This document shows, in pieces, positions 27,260-35,482 of a stretch of DNA of 64,000 nucleotides. Each line of letters starts with the position of its first letter. The first letter of the stretch is position 1. Origin of the DNA: Fictibacillus sp. FJAT-27399 (GTDB taxonomy: Bacteria > Bacillota > Bacilli > Bacillales > Fictibacillaceae); NCBI RefSeq assembly GCF_001510655.1, contig NZ_LMVC01000002.1, positions 393,700 to 457,699 on the forward strand. The letters run 5' to 3'. A program made the translations under genes and the position numbers. The notes under the pieces are model-generated. The model was not told the origin of the DNA. It made no database searches and worked only from the letters and a program-made list of their open reading frames with translations.

Positions 27260-27288
27260 AAAGAAGGTCCTTTATGGGCCTTCTTTTC
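27258..27288. terminator. Bidirectional terminator after ytgP
   Basis: AAAAGAAGGTCC-TTTAT-GGGCCTTCTTTT, symmetric A- and T-runs; it serves ytgP and the convergent gene. Confidence 0.82.
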
Positions 27289-27293
27289 TGGCA

Positions 27294-27719
27294 TTAATCC
27301 TTTTGTTCATCGTACCATTTCAGCTGATTGCCGATACTATAGCCTTCGAGTGGCACTTCAAACTGGAAACCGGCCTTAGCCAGCTCTGGCTGAAGATGTT
27401 CTCTGTAAACCCAGCCTCCATGCAAATAAACGGTGCATTCTTCCGGTTTTTCATGATTTAGCAGCTCTTTTACGACTTTCCGCGCCCAATCGTGCTTTTC
27501 CTTGGGGGAAAAATTCTTAATCGAAACATTATAGGGCTCGATCCACTGATCCTGAGTAAGAAACCCTTCTTTTGCGCTGTAAAAATAAAATGCGTCATAA
27601 TTCTGCTTTGCAAAATGAACAGATTTTAAGAACAAAGGACTTATGTATAAATCTATAGCTGCTGCGGGATGGTTCAGTTTCTTTCTGGCAGTCGCCAGCA
27701 GGCCGATTTTCCGTTTCAT
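27294..27719 (-). CDS. DUF6884-like protein
   Basis: 141-aa soluble protein. The N-terminal IGLLATARKKLNHPAAAIDLYISPLFLK and the later FYFYSAKEGFL...EPYNV pattern resemble DUF6884, in which a related core is found in some archaeosine/queuosine-type and defence-linked proteins. No catalytic function can be assigned. The usual family cysteine near the start is replaced here (LLATARKKL). ATG 27717-27719 has AGGAGGAG upstream. Divergent from the pseudouridine synthase gene. Confidence 0.6.
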   Translation of the reverse strand: MKRKIGLLATARKKLNHPAAAIDLYISPLFLKSVHFAKQNYDAFYFYSAKEGFLTQDQWIEPYNVSIKNFSPKEKHDWARKVVKELLNHEKPEECTVYLHGGWVYREHLQPELAKAGFQFEVPLEGYSIGNQLKWYDEQKD

Positions 27720-27832
27720 CTAACAATCTCCTCCTATAGTACTAAAATACCCGCGTTTACTAATTATAAAGCAAAATTTTGTAAATTTATAGGAAAATAT
27801 ACTTATAAAAAGAAATGAGGTCCAATAAAAAA

Positions 27833-28552
27833 ATGCGAATTGATAAATTATTAGCCAATATGGGATTCGGAACCAGAAAAGAAGTGAAACAGCTTCTGAA
27901 GAAAGGTGCTGTCTTCGTGGACGGAGTACCTGTGAAAGACAGCAAGACAAAAGTGAATCCTGAAATGCAGAAGGTAACTGTACACGGAGAAGAAGTGGTC
28001 TTTAAAGATACCATTTACCTCATGATGAATAAACCGCCTGGGGTAATATCGGCAACGGAGGATCATGTACAGGAGACGGTCATCGATCTTCTGGAAGAGC
28101 AGGATCAGATTCTTTCACCTTTTCCTGTCGGCCGCCTGGATAAAGATACAGAAGGTCTCCTCATACTAACGAATGACGGACAATTGTCCCATTCGCTTTT
28201 ATCCCCTAAAAAGCATGTACCTAAAACCTATTATGCGAAAATTAAAGGAGTTGTAACACAGGAAGATGTGGATGCGTTCAATGATGGAGTTACTCTTGAA
28301 GATGGATACAAGACCAACCCTGGAGTTCTTTCCATCCTCCATTCAGGAGAGGTGTCAGAAATTGAGCTTATCATTACAGAAGGGAAATTTCATCAGGTGA
28401 AAAGAATGTTTGAAGCGGTCGGGAAAAAAGTCACCTATTTAAAGCGCATTCAAATGGGAGGACTAAAGCTCGATGAGAAGCTGAAGCTCGGAGAATACAG
28501 AGAACTGACAGCAGAAGAACTGGAACGTTTATCGGAGAGAGAGGTTTTTTAA
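27833..28552 (+). CDS. ytzG: 16S rRNA pseudouridine synthase, RsuA type (YtzG)
   Basis: RsuA/RluB-family enzyme. An S4 RNA-binding domain (about residues 1-60, MRIDKLLANMGFGTRKEVKQLL) precedes the catalytic domain. The catalytic Asp is in GRLDKDTEGLLILTNDG. It should isomerise one uridine in rRNA. ATG 27833 is preferred because the protein then begins at the S4 domain as in relatives; ATG 27815 is in frame but lacks a better ribosome site. About 239 aa. Position in rRNA not determinable. Confidence 0.87.
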   Translation: MRIDKLLANMGFGTRKEVKQLLKKGAVFVDGVPVKDSKTKVNPEMQKVTVHGEEVVFKDTIYLMMNKPPGVISATEDHVQETVIDLLEEQDQILSPFPVGRLDKDTEGLLILTNDGQLSHSLLSPKKHVPKTYYAKIKGVVTQEDVDAFNDGVTLEDGYKTNPGVLSILHSGEVSEIELIITEGKFHQVKRMFEAVGKKVTYLKRIQMGGLKLDEKLKLGEYRELTAEELERLSEREVF

Positions 28553-28594
28553 AAGGTAATTTCGGGTAATAGCTAAAAAAAGGAGGAATGTTTT

Positions 28595-29242
28595 ATGCTA
28601 TTAAAAGCTAACGATTTACTCGGAAAAAAAGTAAAGCACGCAGAAACAAAGGAAGATAACATTGACTTAAATGGCATTCTTCTGAATAAATATGATTTTT
28701 CGCTCTGTTACCTGTCGTTTGAGGAAACAGTTCCTGCCGATCCCGGAAATGAAGAATCTTTTGATCCTATTGATAAAAATGTGCTGAACATGCAAGCAGC
28801 AACGAGCGGCATCGGTTCACAAAGCACGCCGCTGAGCGGTACAGGCTATCCGGTCGCTGCAAGGTCTTATTATAAAGAAACGTATTATATTCCATTGCAC
28901 GATATCATTTCACTTGATGACGACATTGTCTACCAAGGTAACGAACGTCAAATCGAAGAGCCTGAAGAGTGCATGGCCTCCTCCATATTTGATGGGTGGA
29001 CAGTTGAAACCATTGACGGAGAAAAAATCGGCAAGATTAAAGATGTCATCCTGGATACCATTTCAAAAAAAGCAGTTGCCCTTGAGATCGCTGAGGGGTT
29101 TTGGTCAAAACTTTTAGGTGAAGGCAACAAATACATGCCGATCGCAGGCCAACCAAACTGGGTGGAAGAGAAGTGGGTCGTTGAGCCGGAGCTCAAAGAC
29201 CACTTGGTGAATGATAAGGATGACATTAAGCCGCTTTTTTAA
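28595..29242 (+). CDS. PRC-barrel domain protein
   Basis: 215-aa soluble protein with two PRC-barrel-like modules: residues 1-105 (MLLKANDLLGKKVKHAE...) and 125-200 (SSIFDGWTVETIDGEKIGKIKDVILD). Related proteins are stress-associated or bind RNA-processing factors, but no function is established. A disordered GSQSTPLSGTGYP linker separates the modules. Strong ribosome site GGAGG. Short gap of 42 bases after ytzG, so possibly cotranscribed. Confidence 0.72.
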   Translation: MLLKANDLLGKKVKHAETKEDNIDLNGILLNKYDFSLCYLSFEETVPADPGNEESFDPIDKNVLNMQAATSGIGSQSTPLSGTGYPVAARSYYKETYYIPLHDIISLDDDIVYQGNERQIEEPEECMASSIFDGWTVETIDGEKIGKIKDVILDTISKKAVALEIAEGFWSKLLGEGNKYMPIAGQPNWVEEKWVVEPELKDHLVNDKDDIKPLF

Positions 29243-29255
29243 AGAATAGCAAACA

Positions 29256-29290
29256 AAAACCCCCTTTCCATGTGGATGGGGGTTATCTCA
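29256..29290 (+). terminator. Probable terminator after the PRC-barrel gene
   Basis: AACCCCC (29258-29264) pairs with GGGGGTT (29278-29284). The following sequence is only weakly T-rich, so strength is uncertain. Confidence 0.45.
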
Positions 29291-29292
29291 TT

Positions 29293-29369
29293 AGAAAAGC
29301 ACTTCACAAGAGGTGATGTCTAGCTGCAGCGCCCTCGAGGACTTAAACGGGGCGCTTTTTGCTTTTCCT
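29293..29369. repeat. Bacillaceae dispersed repeat (TGTCTAGCTGCAGCGCC family)
   Basis: The stretch GTCTAGCTGCAGCGCCCTCG (29319 onward) and the closing GGGCGCTTTTTGCTTTTC match, from memory, an intergenic repeat widespread in Bacillaceae. The two GCGCC/GGCGC parts form a dyad. It lies between convergent genes. Confidence 0.65.
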
Positions 29370-29371
29370 AG

Positions 29372-29590
29372 TTAAGATACTTTTACTTTTTTAGAAGTTG
29401 TTTGCCACAAGCCTCTGCTCGGGCTGGTGACCAGGTTGTTATAAGCCAATACATTTAGATCCCTCTGGATAGTGCGCTGCGTAGTCCCAAATTCTTCAAC
29501 CAATTCTCGTGTTGTAACAGTCCCTTTCCTTTTTATAAAAAGATACATGGATTTTACACGGTTCAACATACGGTTAGTTGAAGGACTCAA
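29372..29590 (-). CDS. ytzE: Small DeoR-type HTH protein YtzE
   Basis: 72-aa protein that is little more than a winged helix-turn-helix (RKGTVTTRELVEEFGTTQRTIQRDLNVLAYNNLV). YtzE of B. subtilis has the same size and ending (SPSRGxWxTTxKKVK). It lacks the sugar-binding domain of full DeoR regulators. Its target is unknown. The start is TTG (29588-29590) after GGGAGTGG. Confidence 0.85.
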   Translation of the reverse strand: MSPSTNRMLNRVKSMYLFIKRKGTVTTRELVEEFGTTQRTIQRDLNVLAYNNLVTSPSRGLWQTTSKKVKVS

Positions 29591-29696
29591 AAAACCACTC
29601 CCTATACAGTATTGTCGTTCATAATAAATTATAGTAAAAGATCATTAATTTATTATGATAAAATGTTTAAATTTTCATTAAATATGAGATTAAAAT

Positions 29697-29731
29697 AAAA
29701 AGCGAAGACTCCACAATCCGGTTCTTCGCTG
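29697..29731 (-). terminator. Minus-strand terminator with no known gene upstream
   Basis: On the minus strand AGCGAAGA pairs with TCTTCGCT and is followed by TTTTTATTTTAAT. No annotated gene reads into it; see 29772-29865. Confidence 0.65.
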
Positions 29732-29771
29732 CTTGGCCATGATTTCATATCATGATTTCTCTCTCTATTTC

Positions 29772-29865
29772 TCAGGTGATTGGCGGCTTCGCAGCATGTA
29801 ATGACCGCTTGTTTAATAAACAAAACAAAGCATTCATCGTTTACGTTTTAACAACCACACCTCCT
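29772..29865 (-). other. Possible tiny coding unit ahead of the orphan terminator
   Basis: On the minus strand a consensus ribosome site AGGAGGTG (29858-29865) is followed by TTG and six codons, ending in TGA (29834-29836). That stop overlaps an ATG (29835-29837) opening a 21-codon frame (MNALFCLLNKRSLHAAKPPIT) that ends at 29772. I recognise neither. The rest of the gap 29591-30057 is AT-rich, with no other feature I can support. Confidence 0.3.
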
Positions 29866-30057
29866 ATTTACGCGATATTATACTTTATTTCAGAAAAAAA
29901 AGCAAATGAGCAGTCTTTATATCGTCATTATTCTGTGTTTTTTTACCTTTTTGGTAATATAAGCTAAAATAAAGAGTGGTTTTTCGTTTGAACGAGTACC
30001 TAGTAGTACTGAAACATGAGATGGTACATAAGAATTGAATGGAGAAAGGTGAGCAGT

Positions 30058-31458
30058 ATGAAAAATGTAAATTGGAAAGAAGAAATCGAAAAAAGGAAGG
30101 AAAATCTGCTTAAGGATACACAGGGCCTGCTGCAGATCAGGAGTGTGCTGGATGAAGATAAAGTCACTGCTAAAGCTCCATTTGGGCCTGGGATTGAAAT
30201 GGCCTTGGATTACATGCTTGAACTGGGCAATGCACAGGGTATGCAGACTAAAAATGTTGACGGCTTTGCCGGACATATTGAAATAGGAGAAGGACAAGAA
30301 TTAATCGGAATTCTCGGCCATCTTGATGTTGTTCCCGACGGTGATGGATGGACGGTGGATCCGTTCGGAGGAGAGATTAAGGATGGTAAGATCTTTGCCA
30401 GGGGTGCCATTGATGATAAAGGTCCAACGATGGCTGCTTTTTACGGGATGAAGATGATAAAGGAACTTGGCCTGCCTTTATCCAAGCGAGTCAGGCTGAT
30501 TCTTGGAACGGATGAGGAAAGCCTATGGCGCTGTGTGGATCATTACTTTAAGCATGAAGAAATGCCTTCATCCGGGTTTGCGCCGGATGCCGATTTTCCA
30601 ATTATCCATGCCGAGAAAGGGATGCTTAACATTGATTTAAAGCAGGGAGCTGCCGCCGATAATCGCCAGCATCCTAATGTGCTTGAATCCTTTTCTTCTG
30701 GACGCAGGCTCAATATGGTGCCAGATCAGGCGGAAGCGGTGATATCAGGAAGTGAAGAGCTTGAAGAAAGCTTTCAACAATTTTTAAAAAGCCGCAATTT
30801 AACCGGTTCCTCCTCCAAAAATGATGTTGGCCTAACTCTAACTCTAATCGGGAAGTCTGCGCACGGAAGTACGCCTGAATTCGGTGTGAATGCGGGAGTC
30901 TTGCTTGCTTCATTTTTATCTGGAGCAGATCTTGATGAACAGGGAAAAGCCTACATTGGTTTTGTTAAGGATAATCTTGGAAGCATTTCAGGTGAAGAGC
31001 TTGGAATTAAGGCAGAGGATGATGTTAGCGGAATTTTAACGTTAAATCCAGGGGTGTTTGATTACAGCCGGGAAGCCGGAGGGACCATCGGTCTGAATAT
31101 CAGGTATCCTGTCAAGCATTCAGGAGAAACGGTATTGAATACACTTCAAAAACTGGTGGATGTAAAAGGTTTTTCCCTAGAGGTGACAAAGCATACGAAG
31201 CCTCATTTTGTAGATGAAAATCATGAGTTGGTTCAGACATTAAAAAAGGTGTATGAAGAACAAACGGGCCAGCCTGGTAATCCTATCGCTATCGGAGGCG
31301 GGACATACGCACGATCATTAGAAGCGGGTGTGGCGTTTGGGGCATTATTTCCTGGGAGGGAAGATGTTGCTCACCAAAAAGATGAATACATGTTCCTGGA
31401 CGATTTATTCAGTGCTGCAGCCATTTATGCACAGGCTATTTATGAATTGGCCAGATAA
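30058..31458 (+). CDS. pepV: Dipeptidase PepV (M20 family, YtjP-like)
   Basis: 466-aa dinuclear zinc dipeptidase. Metal-site motifs are GHLDVVPDGDGW (His and adjacent Asp), RGAIDDKGP, the catalytic Glu in GTDEES, and a late His in EDVAHQKDE. It should cleave Xaa dipeptides in the cytosol. In B. subtilis this gene is ytjP. The ATG at 30058 has AAAGGTGAG upstream; longer in-frame starts lack one. Followed by an MFS gene 53 bases on. Confidence 0.88.
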   Translation: MKNVNWKEEIEKRKENLLKDTQGLLQIRSVLDEDKVTAKAPFGPGIEMALDYMLELGNAQGMQTKNVDGFAGHIEIGEGQELIGILGHLDVVPDGDGWTVDPFGGEIKDGKIFARGAIDDKGPTMAAFYGMKMIKELGLPLSKRVRLILGTDEESLWRCVDHYFKHEEMPSSGFAPDADFPIIHAEKGMLNIDLKQGAAADNRQHPNVLESFSSGRRLNMVPDQAEAVISGSEELEESFQQFLKSRNLTGSSSKNDVGLTLTLIGKSAHGSTPEFGVNAGVLLASFLSGADLDEQGKAYIGFVKDNLGSISGEELGIKAEDDVSGILTLNPGVFDYSREAGGTIGLNIRYPVKHSGETVLNTLQKLVDVKGFSLEVTKHTKPHFVDENHELVQTLKKVYEEQTGQPGNPIAIGGGTYARSLEAGVAFGALFPGREDVAHQKDEYMFLDDLFSAAAIYAQAIYELAR

Positions 31459-31511
31459 TCTGTGTCCATACGTTTGATTGAGAGAAAAGGGATTGGGGAG
31501 AAGGGACAAAA

Positions 31512-32690
31512 GTGGTTAGTCAGAAAAGAACTTCTTTAAGCCAGAAAGGTTTTTATTTATTTACTTTCTTTGCCTTTGGCAGCTTGTTTCCTTTGCTCGG
31601 TGTTTACTTTAAGGAAGAGGCCGGGCTTTCGGGAACTGAGATCGGTACGTTAATGTCATTGAGCCCTATAGTGATGATTTTTGCGCAGCCGATGTGGGGA
31701 ATCATTACAGATTATACGAAAAAGCCGAAGCATGTACTCGCTGTATCGCTTCTTCTTACGGGATTAATCGGCTATGCCGTGCTGTTTATTGGCACGTACG
31801 GTTGGCTGTTCATCATACTGATCCTGCTGGCGTTATTTCAAAGTGCGATCGTACCGATATCAGACAGTATTCTTTTGAATTACGTAAACCAGACTAAGCA
31901 GGAGTACGGGAATTACCGGCTGTTTGGGGCGATTGGTTTTGCAGTAGCTGTATTCATTATGGGAAAGTTATCGGAGATGTCGGGCATTTCCATCATCTTT
32001 TATTCGTTCGCTCTAAGCTTGCTTCTTTGTTTGCTGCTGATTAGAAGCATGCCGAGAGAAGGTGAGTTGCTGAAAGTGGATTTGCTTTCCGGCCTTTCTG
32101 CGTTGATTAGAATGCCGAAGTATATGGTGTTTTTAATAACCACATTTCTTATTTTTGGTCCTATCTTTGCGAACAATTTTTATTTCAGCTTTTATATCCA
32201 GGGAATTGGCGGAACCCTGACTGGAGTAGGTATCGCATTCCTGCTTGCGGCCGGCAGTGAAGCGCCATTCATGAAACTGTCGGGCATCGCACTGAGAAAG
32301 TATGGTGTTATCCAAATCATGATGTTTGCGGCAGCGGTTTCTGGTTTAAGATGGACCTTTTATTTCTTTCAGCCGTCAATCACTGTTGTGCTCTTAACGA
32401 CTGTTGTCCAGGGCTTTTCCGTCGGTTTGTTTATTCCGGCGGCAATGGAATACATCCGGGAGAATACTCCCTCTGATGTGCGGGCTACAGCGGTTTCCTT
32501 ATATACTGCTGTAGGTAATGGACTCGGTTCATGGTTCTGTACGTTTTTGGGAGGCATTATCTTTGATAAGTATTCAATCTTTTGCACCTATCTTTTCTTC
32601 GGTATTCTTTCTTTTGCAGGCCTCTTTATGATTGGAATATTATTGCGGCTGCAGTCCAAAGATAAGCTTGGACTCAGTTCTGGTGTATAA
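31512..32690 (+). CDS. MFS transporter, LacY-like / YwbF-like
   Basis: 392-aa major facilitator of the MFS_1-like sugar or nucleoside:proton symporter group, about 12 membrane segments. Family patterns are PLLGVYFKEEAGLSGTEIG, QPMWGIITDYTKKPK and FIPAAMEYIRENTP. The start is GTG (31512-31514) after GGGGAGAAGGG. The substrate is unknown. It is probably cotranscribed with pepV and ends in a bidirectional terminator shared with the cysteine synthase gene. Confidence 0.8.
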   Translation: MVSQKRTSLSQKGFYLFTFFAFGSLFPLLGVYFKEEAGLSGTEIGTLMSLSPIVMIFAQPMWGIITDYTKKPKHVLAVSLLLTGLIGYAVLFIGTYGWLFIILILLALFQSAIVPISDSILLNYVNQTKQEYGNYRLFGAIGFAVAVFIMGKLSEMSGISIIFYSFALSLLLCLLLIRSMPREGELLKVDLLSGLSALIRMPKYMVFLITTFLIFGPIFANNFYFSFYIQGIGGTLTGVGIAFLLAAGSEAPFMKLSGIALRKYGVIQIMMFAAAVSGLRWTFYFFQPSITVVLLTTVVQGFSVGLFIPAAMEYIRENTPSDVRATAVSLYTAVGNGLGSWFCTFLGGIIFDKYSIFCTYLFFGILSFAGLFMIGILLRLQSKDKLGLSSGV

Positions 32691-32737
32691 AAAGACGGCT
32701 CATGATCCCACATGTGGACCTTGAGCCGTCTTTTTTC
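32689..32737. terminator. Bidirectional terminator
   Basis: AAAAGACGGCTCA (32690-32702) pairs with TGAGCCGTCTTTT (32722-32734), A-run and T-run on either side. Confidence 0.85.
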
Positions 32738-32740
32738 TTT

Positions 32741-33676
32741 TTATTCGAATTGGAACAGATCAGTGGATAGATAACGCTCTCCAGAATCACAGGTGATACA
32801 GACAACAACGTCATCCTTGGAAAGCTTTTTGGCGGTTTGAACGGCACCATAGACTGCTGCCCCGGACGATGGGCCAACGAGGATACCTTCTTCTGCAGCG
32901 AGTCTTCTGACGGTCGTATAAGCCGGTTCATCCTCTACATTTATGATTTCGTCATAGACGTTCTGATTTAAGATTGACGGTATAAAACCAGGGCTGGTTC
33001 CTACCAGCTTATGTTTGCCTGGTTTGCCTCCTGATAAAACAGGAGAACCCGCCGGCTCTACCACATGCACTGTCATGTCGGGGAAAGCTGCTTTTAGTGT
33101 TTCGCCAGTCCCGGTAATGGTACCTCCCGTGCCGGCAGGAGCAACGAAGGCGCTCAACGGCTTTTTCAGCTCTTGCATCGCTTCAATGATTTCAACGGCA
33201 GTGGTTGTGCGGTGGGCATCTGGATTCGCAGCGTTTTCGAACTGCATTGGCATAAAACTGTTTTCAGGGTTTTCGGCCAGCAGTTCTCTTGCCTTATTGA
33301 TGGCCCCAGGCATCTTTTCGTCTCCTGGTGTGAGCACGACTTCTGCACCATAAGCTTTGAGAAGATTGATTCTCTCGGCCGTCATTGTATCTGGCATAAC
33401 GATCACTGTCTTGTACCCTCGGGCTGCCGCGTTCATCGCCAGACCGATTCCCGTGTTTCCGGATGTCGGTTCAATAATCGTATCCCCAGGTTTTAATTGA
33501 CCTGATTTTTCCGCTTCAATGACCATGTTATAGGCAGCCCTGTCCTTTAGGCTCCGGCTTGGATTATAATATTCGAGTTTCACATAGATGGAGGCCCCGT
33601 CTGGGTCAGGTATATGATTCAATCGGACAAGAGGAGTATCTCCAATTAATTCGGCTATGTTTTGAACAACTTTCAT
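32741..33676 (-). CDS. ytkP: Cysteine synthase family protein YtkP
   Basis: 311-aa PLP-dependent beta-replacing enzyme (fold type II, O-acetylserine sulfhydrylase/CysM). PLP lysine is in SRSLKDRAAY, the substrate loop in EPTSGNTGIG and the phosphate-binding glycine loop in GTGGTITGTG. It should form cysteine from O-acetylserine or a related substrate. I use ATG 33674-33676, which starts the protein as in YtkP; a GTG four codons upstream is also possible and neither has a strong ribosome site. Monocistronic. Confidence 0.88.
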   Translation of the reverse strand: MKVVQNIAELIGDTPLVRLNHIPDPDGASIYVKLEYYNPSRSLKDRAAYNMVIEAEKSGQLKPGDTIIEPTSGNTGIGLAMNAAARGYKTVIVMPDTMTAERINLLKAYGAEVVLTPGDEKMPGAINKARELLAENPENSFMPMQFENAANPDAHRTTTAVEIIEAMQELKKPLSAFVAPAGTGGTITGTGETLKAAFPDMTVHVVEPAGSPVLSGGKPGKHKLVGTSPGFIPSILNQNVYDEIINVEDEPAYTTVRRLAAEEGILVGPSSGAAVYGAVQTAKKLSKDDVVVCITCDSGERYLSTDLFQFE

Positions 33677-33826
33677 GATGATTTGCACATCCCTGTCTTT
33701 AACTAATTACAAAAAGTATAACAAATCCAACTTTTAAAATAAAACATGAAAGCTTTTGGATGGTTGTACGGTGATGCTTTTTGGTAAGATAGGAATAATT
33801 CCTTTTTAAAGGAGATGAAAGAATGT

Positions 33827-34402
33827 ATGAATAGACATATTTTTGCTGCCGTTCCAATTCCTTCTCATGTAAAACGCACGATTGGTGAATTATCCGAAGT
33901 GCTCAAAGAAAAGCTACCTTTTAAACAATGGGTTCATCAAGAGGATCTGCATCTGACGCTGGCTTTTCTTGGACAAACCAGTCAAAATCAGCTTATCAAT
34001 CTAAAAGAATCGTTTCATATGAATATTCATGATCTTCCATCTTTTTCTCTTACGGTATCAAGAGCAGGATTTTTCGGCAAGCTGGGCCAGCCCCGTATAT
34101 TCTGGCTCGGAGTAGAAAAAGAGGCGGGCCTTTTTACTTTGCAGAGAACGGTACACGGCCTTTGCCAGAAAGCGGGCTTTCCGGTAGAAACCAGGCCGTA
34201 TTCTCCCCATATTACTATTGCTAAGAGGTGGGAGGACGCTGAAGCCTCCATTAATAGCGTTTTTGATGAAAACATGATCAATCCGGTTGCCGGGCTGACG
34301 TTTGAAGTTCGCTCCATTGTGCTTTACGAAACTCACCTGGATAAAGTGCCTAAGTATAATGTCATCGAAGAGTTTAATCTTAAAGGAGAGGACGAACATT
34401 GA
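33827..34402 (+). CDS. thpR: RNA 2',3'-cyclic phosphodiesterase (2H family, YtlP)
   Basis: 191-aa LigT-like protein. The two catalytic HxTx motifs are present, HLTL (about residue 44) and HITI (about 127). It opens 2',3'-cyclic phosphates on RNA ends. ATG 33827 is chosen because AAAGGAG (33808-33814) stands 12 bases upstream and the protein starts MNRHIFAA as in the family. The stop overlaps the lrgA-like start by four bases, so the genes are coupled. Confidence 0.87.
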   Translation: MNRHIFAAVPIPSHVKRTIGELSEVLKEKLPFKQWVHQEDLHLTLAFLGQTSQNQLINLKESFHMNIHDLPSFSLTVSRAGFFGKLGQPRIFWLGVEKEAGLFTLQRTVHGLCQKAGFPVETRPYSPHITIAKRWEDAEASINSVFDENMINPVAGLTFEVRSIVLYETHLDKVPKYNVIEEFNLKGEDEH

Positions 34403-34776
34403 AAGCCTTTGTGATTGTATTTCAGATTGGTGTTTTGTATTTGTTTCATATGCTAGGTGTTTGGATATCAGAAAGTTTGCATTTATTCATTCCAGGAAGT
34501 GTTGTCGGAATGATTTTATTGTTTATAGCCCTCTGTACAGGGAAATTTAAAAGCACCTGGGTGAGCTCGGGTGCGCAATTTATGCTAGCCTATCTGCCGC
34601 TGTTCTTTATCCCTGTCACTGTAGGAATCATGAACTATCCAACCCTTTTTTCCGTGAAAGGACTGCTGCTCATTGCCGCAACGGCGGTATCTACGTTATT
34701 AGTTGTAGCTGCCACAGGCTGGTCGAGTGAACGTCTCATGTCAAAGAAGGAGTCTGTCAGCAATGTTCTGGACTAG
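34399..34776 (+). CDS. CidA/LrgA-family membrane protein
   Basis: 125-aa integral membrane protein with four hydrophobic segments and the LrgA pattern LHLFIPGSVVGMILLF and AQFMLAYLPLFFIPVTVGIM. The family was described as holin-like; a B. subtilis pair (PftAB) imports pyruvate together with an LrgB partner. The start is TTG (34399-34401), overlapping the thpR stop, with AAAGGAGAGG before it. Its partner lrgB overlaps its end. The pair is inserted between ytlP and ytlQ compared with B. subtilis. Confidence 0.85.
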   Translation: MKAFVIVFQIGVLYLFHMLGVWISESLHLFIPGSVVGMILLFIALCTGKFKSTWVSSGAQFMLAYLPLFFIPVTVGIMNYPTLFSVKGLLLIAATAVSTLLVVAATGWSSERLMSKKESVSNVLD

Positions 34777-35446
34777 TCTTATTTTTATTCTCATAACTGT
34801 GCTCCTTTTTATCGCTATGAAAAAGGTATATGAAAAATGGAACTCGCCTTTTCTTATCCCTGTTCTGACAACGACGTTTGTCATGATCCTGCTACTTCTT
34901 TTCACTCATATTCCATATGAGAAGTATATGGCAGGAGGAAAATGGATTGAAGAGCTGCTCGGACCCGGTGTGGTAGCTCTCGCTTATCCTCTGTATTTAT
35001 ACAGAGAAAGTTTAAAACGCCACCTTGTATCCATAATTGTAGGCGTATTTACAGGTACCCTTGTAGGTGTTCTTACTGTTTTTCTCTTTGCCAGTGCGAT
35101 TGGAACGAACAAAAGGATCATCCTCTCCATGCTTCCGAAATCTGTAACCACACCAGTCGCGATGGAAATTGCCCGATTAACCCATGGCTCACCTGCGCTT
35201 GCTTCTGTTTTTGTGATAATTGCCGGAATTTCCGGTGCTGTTTTTGCGCCAAGGTGGTTCAACTGGCTGAGGCTGAAGACTCCCCTGGCCAGGGGATTAG
35301 GAATTGGAACGTCATCCCATGCGATCGGCACATCCAAAGCGATGGAGTTCGGTGAAGAAACAGCGGCATACAGCTCAGTGGCAATGGGATTGAGCTGCAT
35401 TATTGCTTCCGTTCTCGTGCCGCTTTTTGCGGCATGGTTTTTATAG
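34763..35446 (+). CDS. LrgB/CidB-family membrane protein
   Basis: 227-aa membrane protein with about six or seven hydrophobic segments and the LrgB signature SMLPKSVTTPVAMEIA, then GIGTSSHAIGTSKAMEFGE. It forms a two-component carrier with the LrgA-type protein. ATG 34763 lies inside the end of the lrgA gene, with AAGGAG upstream. Pyruvate or a similar small acid is a plausible substrate by analogy with PftAB; this is inference. Confidence 0.87.
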   Translation: MFWTSLIFILITVLLFIAMKKVYEKWNSPFLIPVLTTTFVMILLLLFTHIPYEKYMAGGKWIEELLGPGVVALAYPLYLYRESLKRHLVSIIVGVFTGTLVGVLTVFLFASAIGTNKRIILSMLPKSVTTPVAMEIARLTHGSPALASVFVIIAGISGAVFAPRWFNWLRLKTPLARGLGIGTSSHAIGTSKAMEFGEETAAYSSVAMGLSCIIASVLVPLFAAWFL

Positions 35447-35482
35447 AATCACCTTAATATAAAAAGGAGAGGGAGATGGCAT

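Noticed and set aside
29752-29967. Plus-strand frame of 71 codons upstream of pepV
   Set aside because: No ribosome site before its ATG, low-complexity AT-rich sequence and no family resemblance; it overlaps better-supported minus-strand signals.
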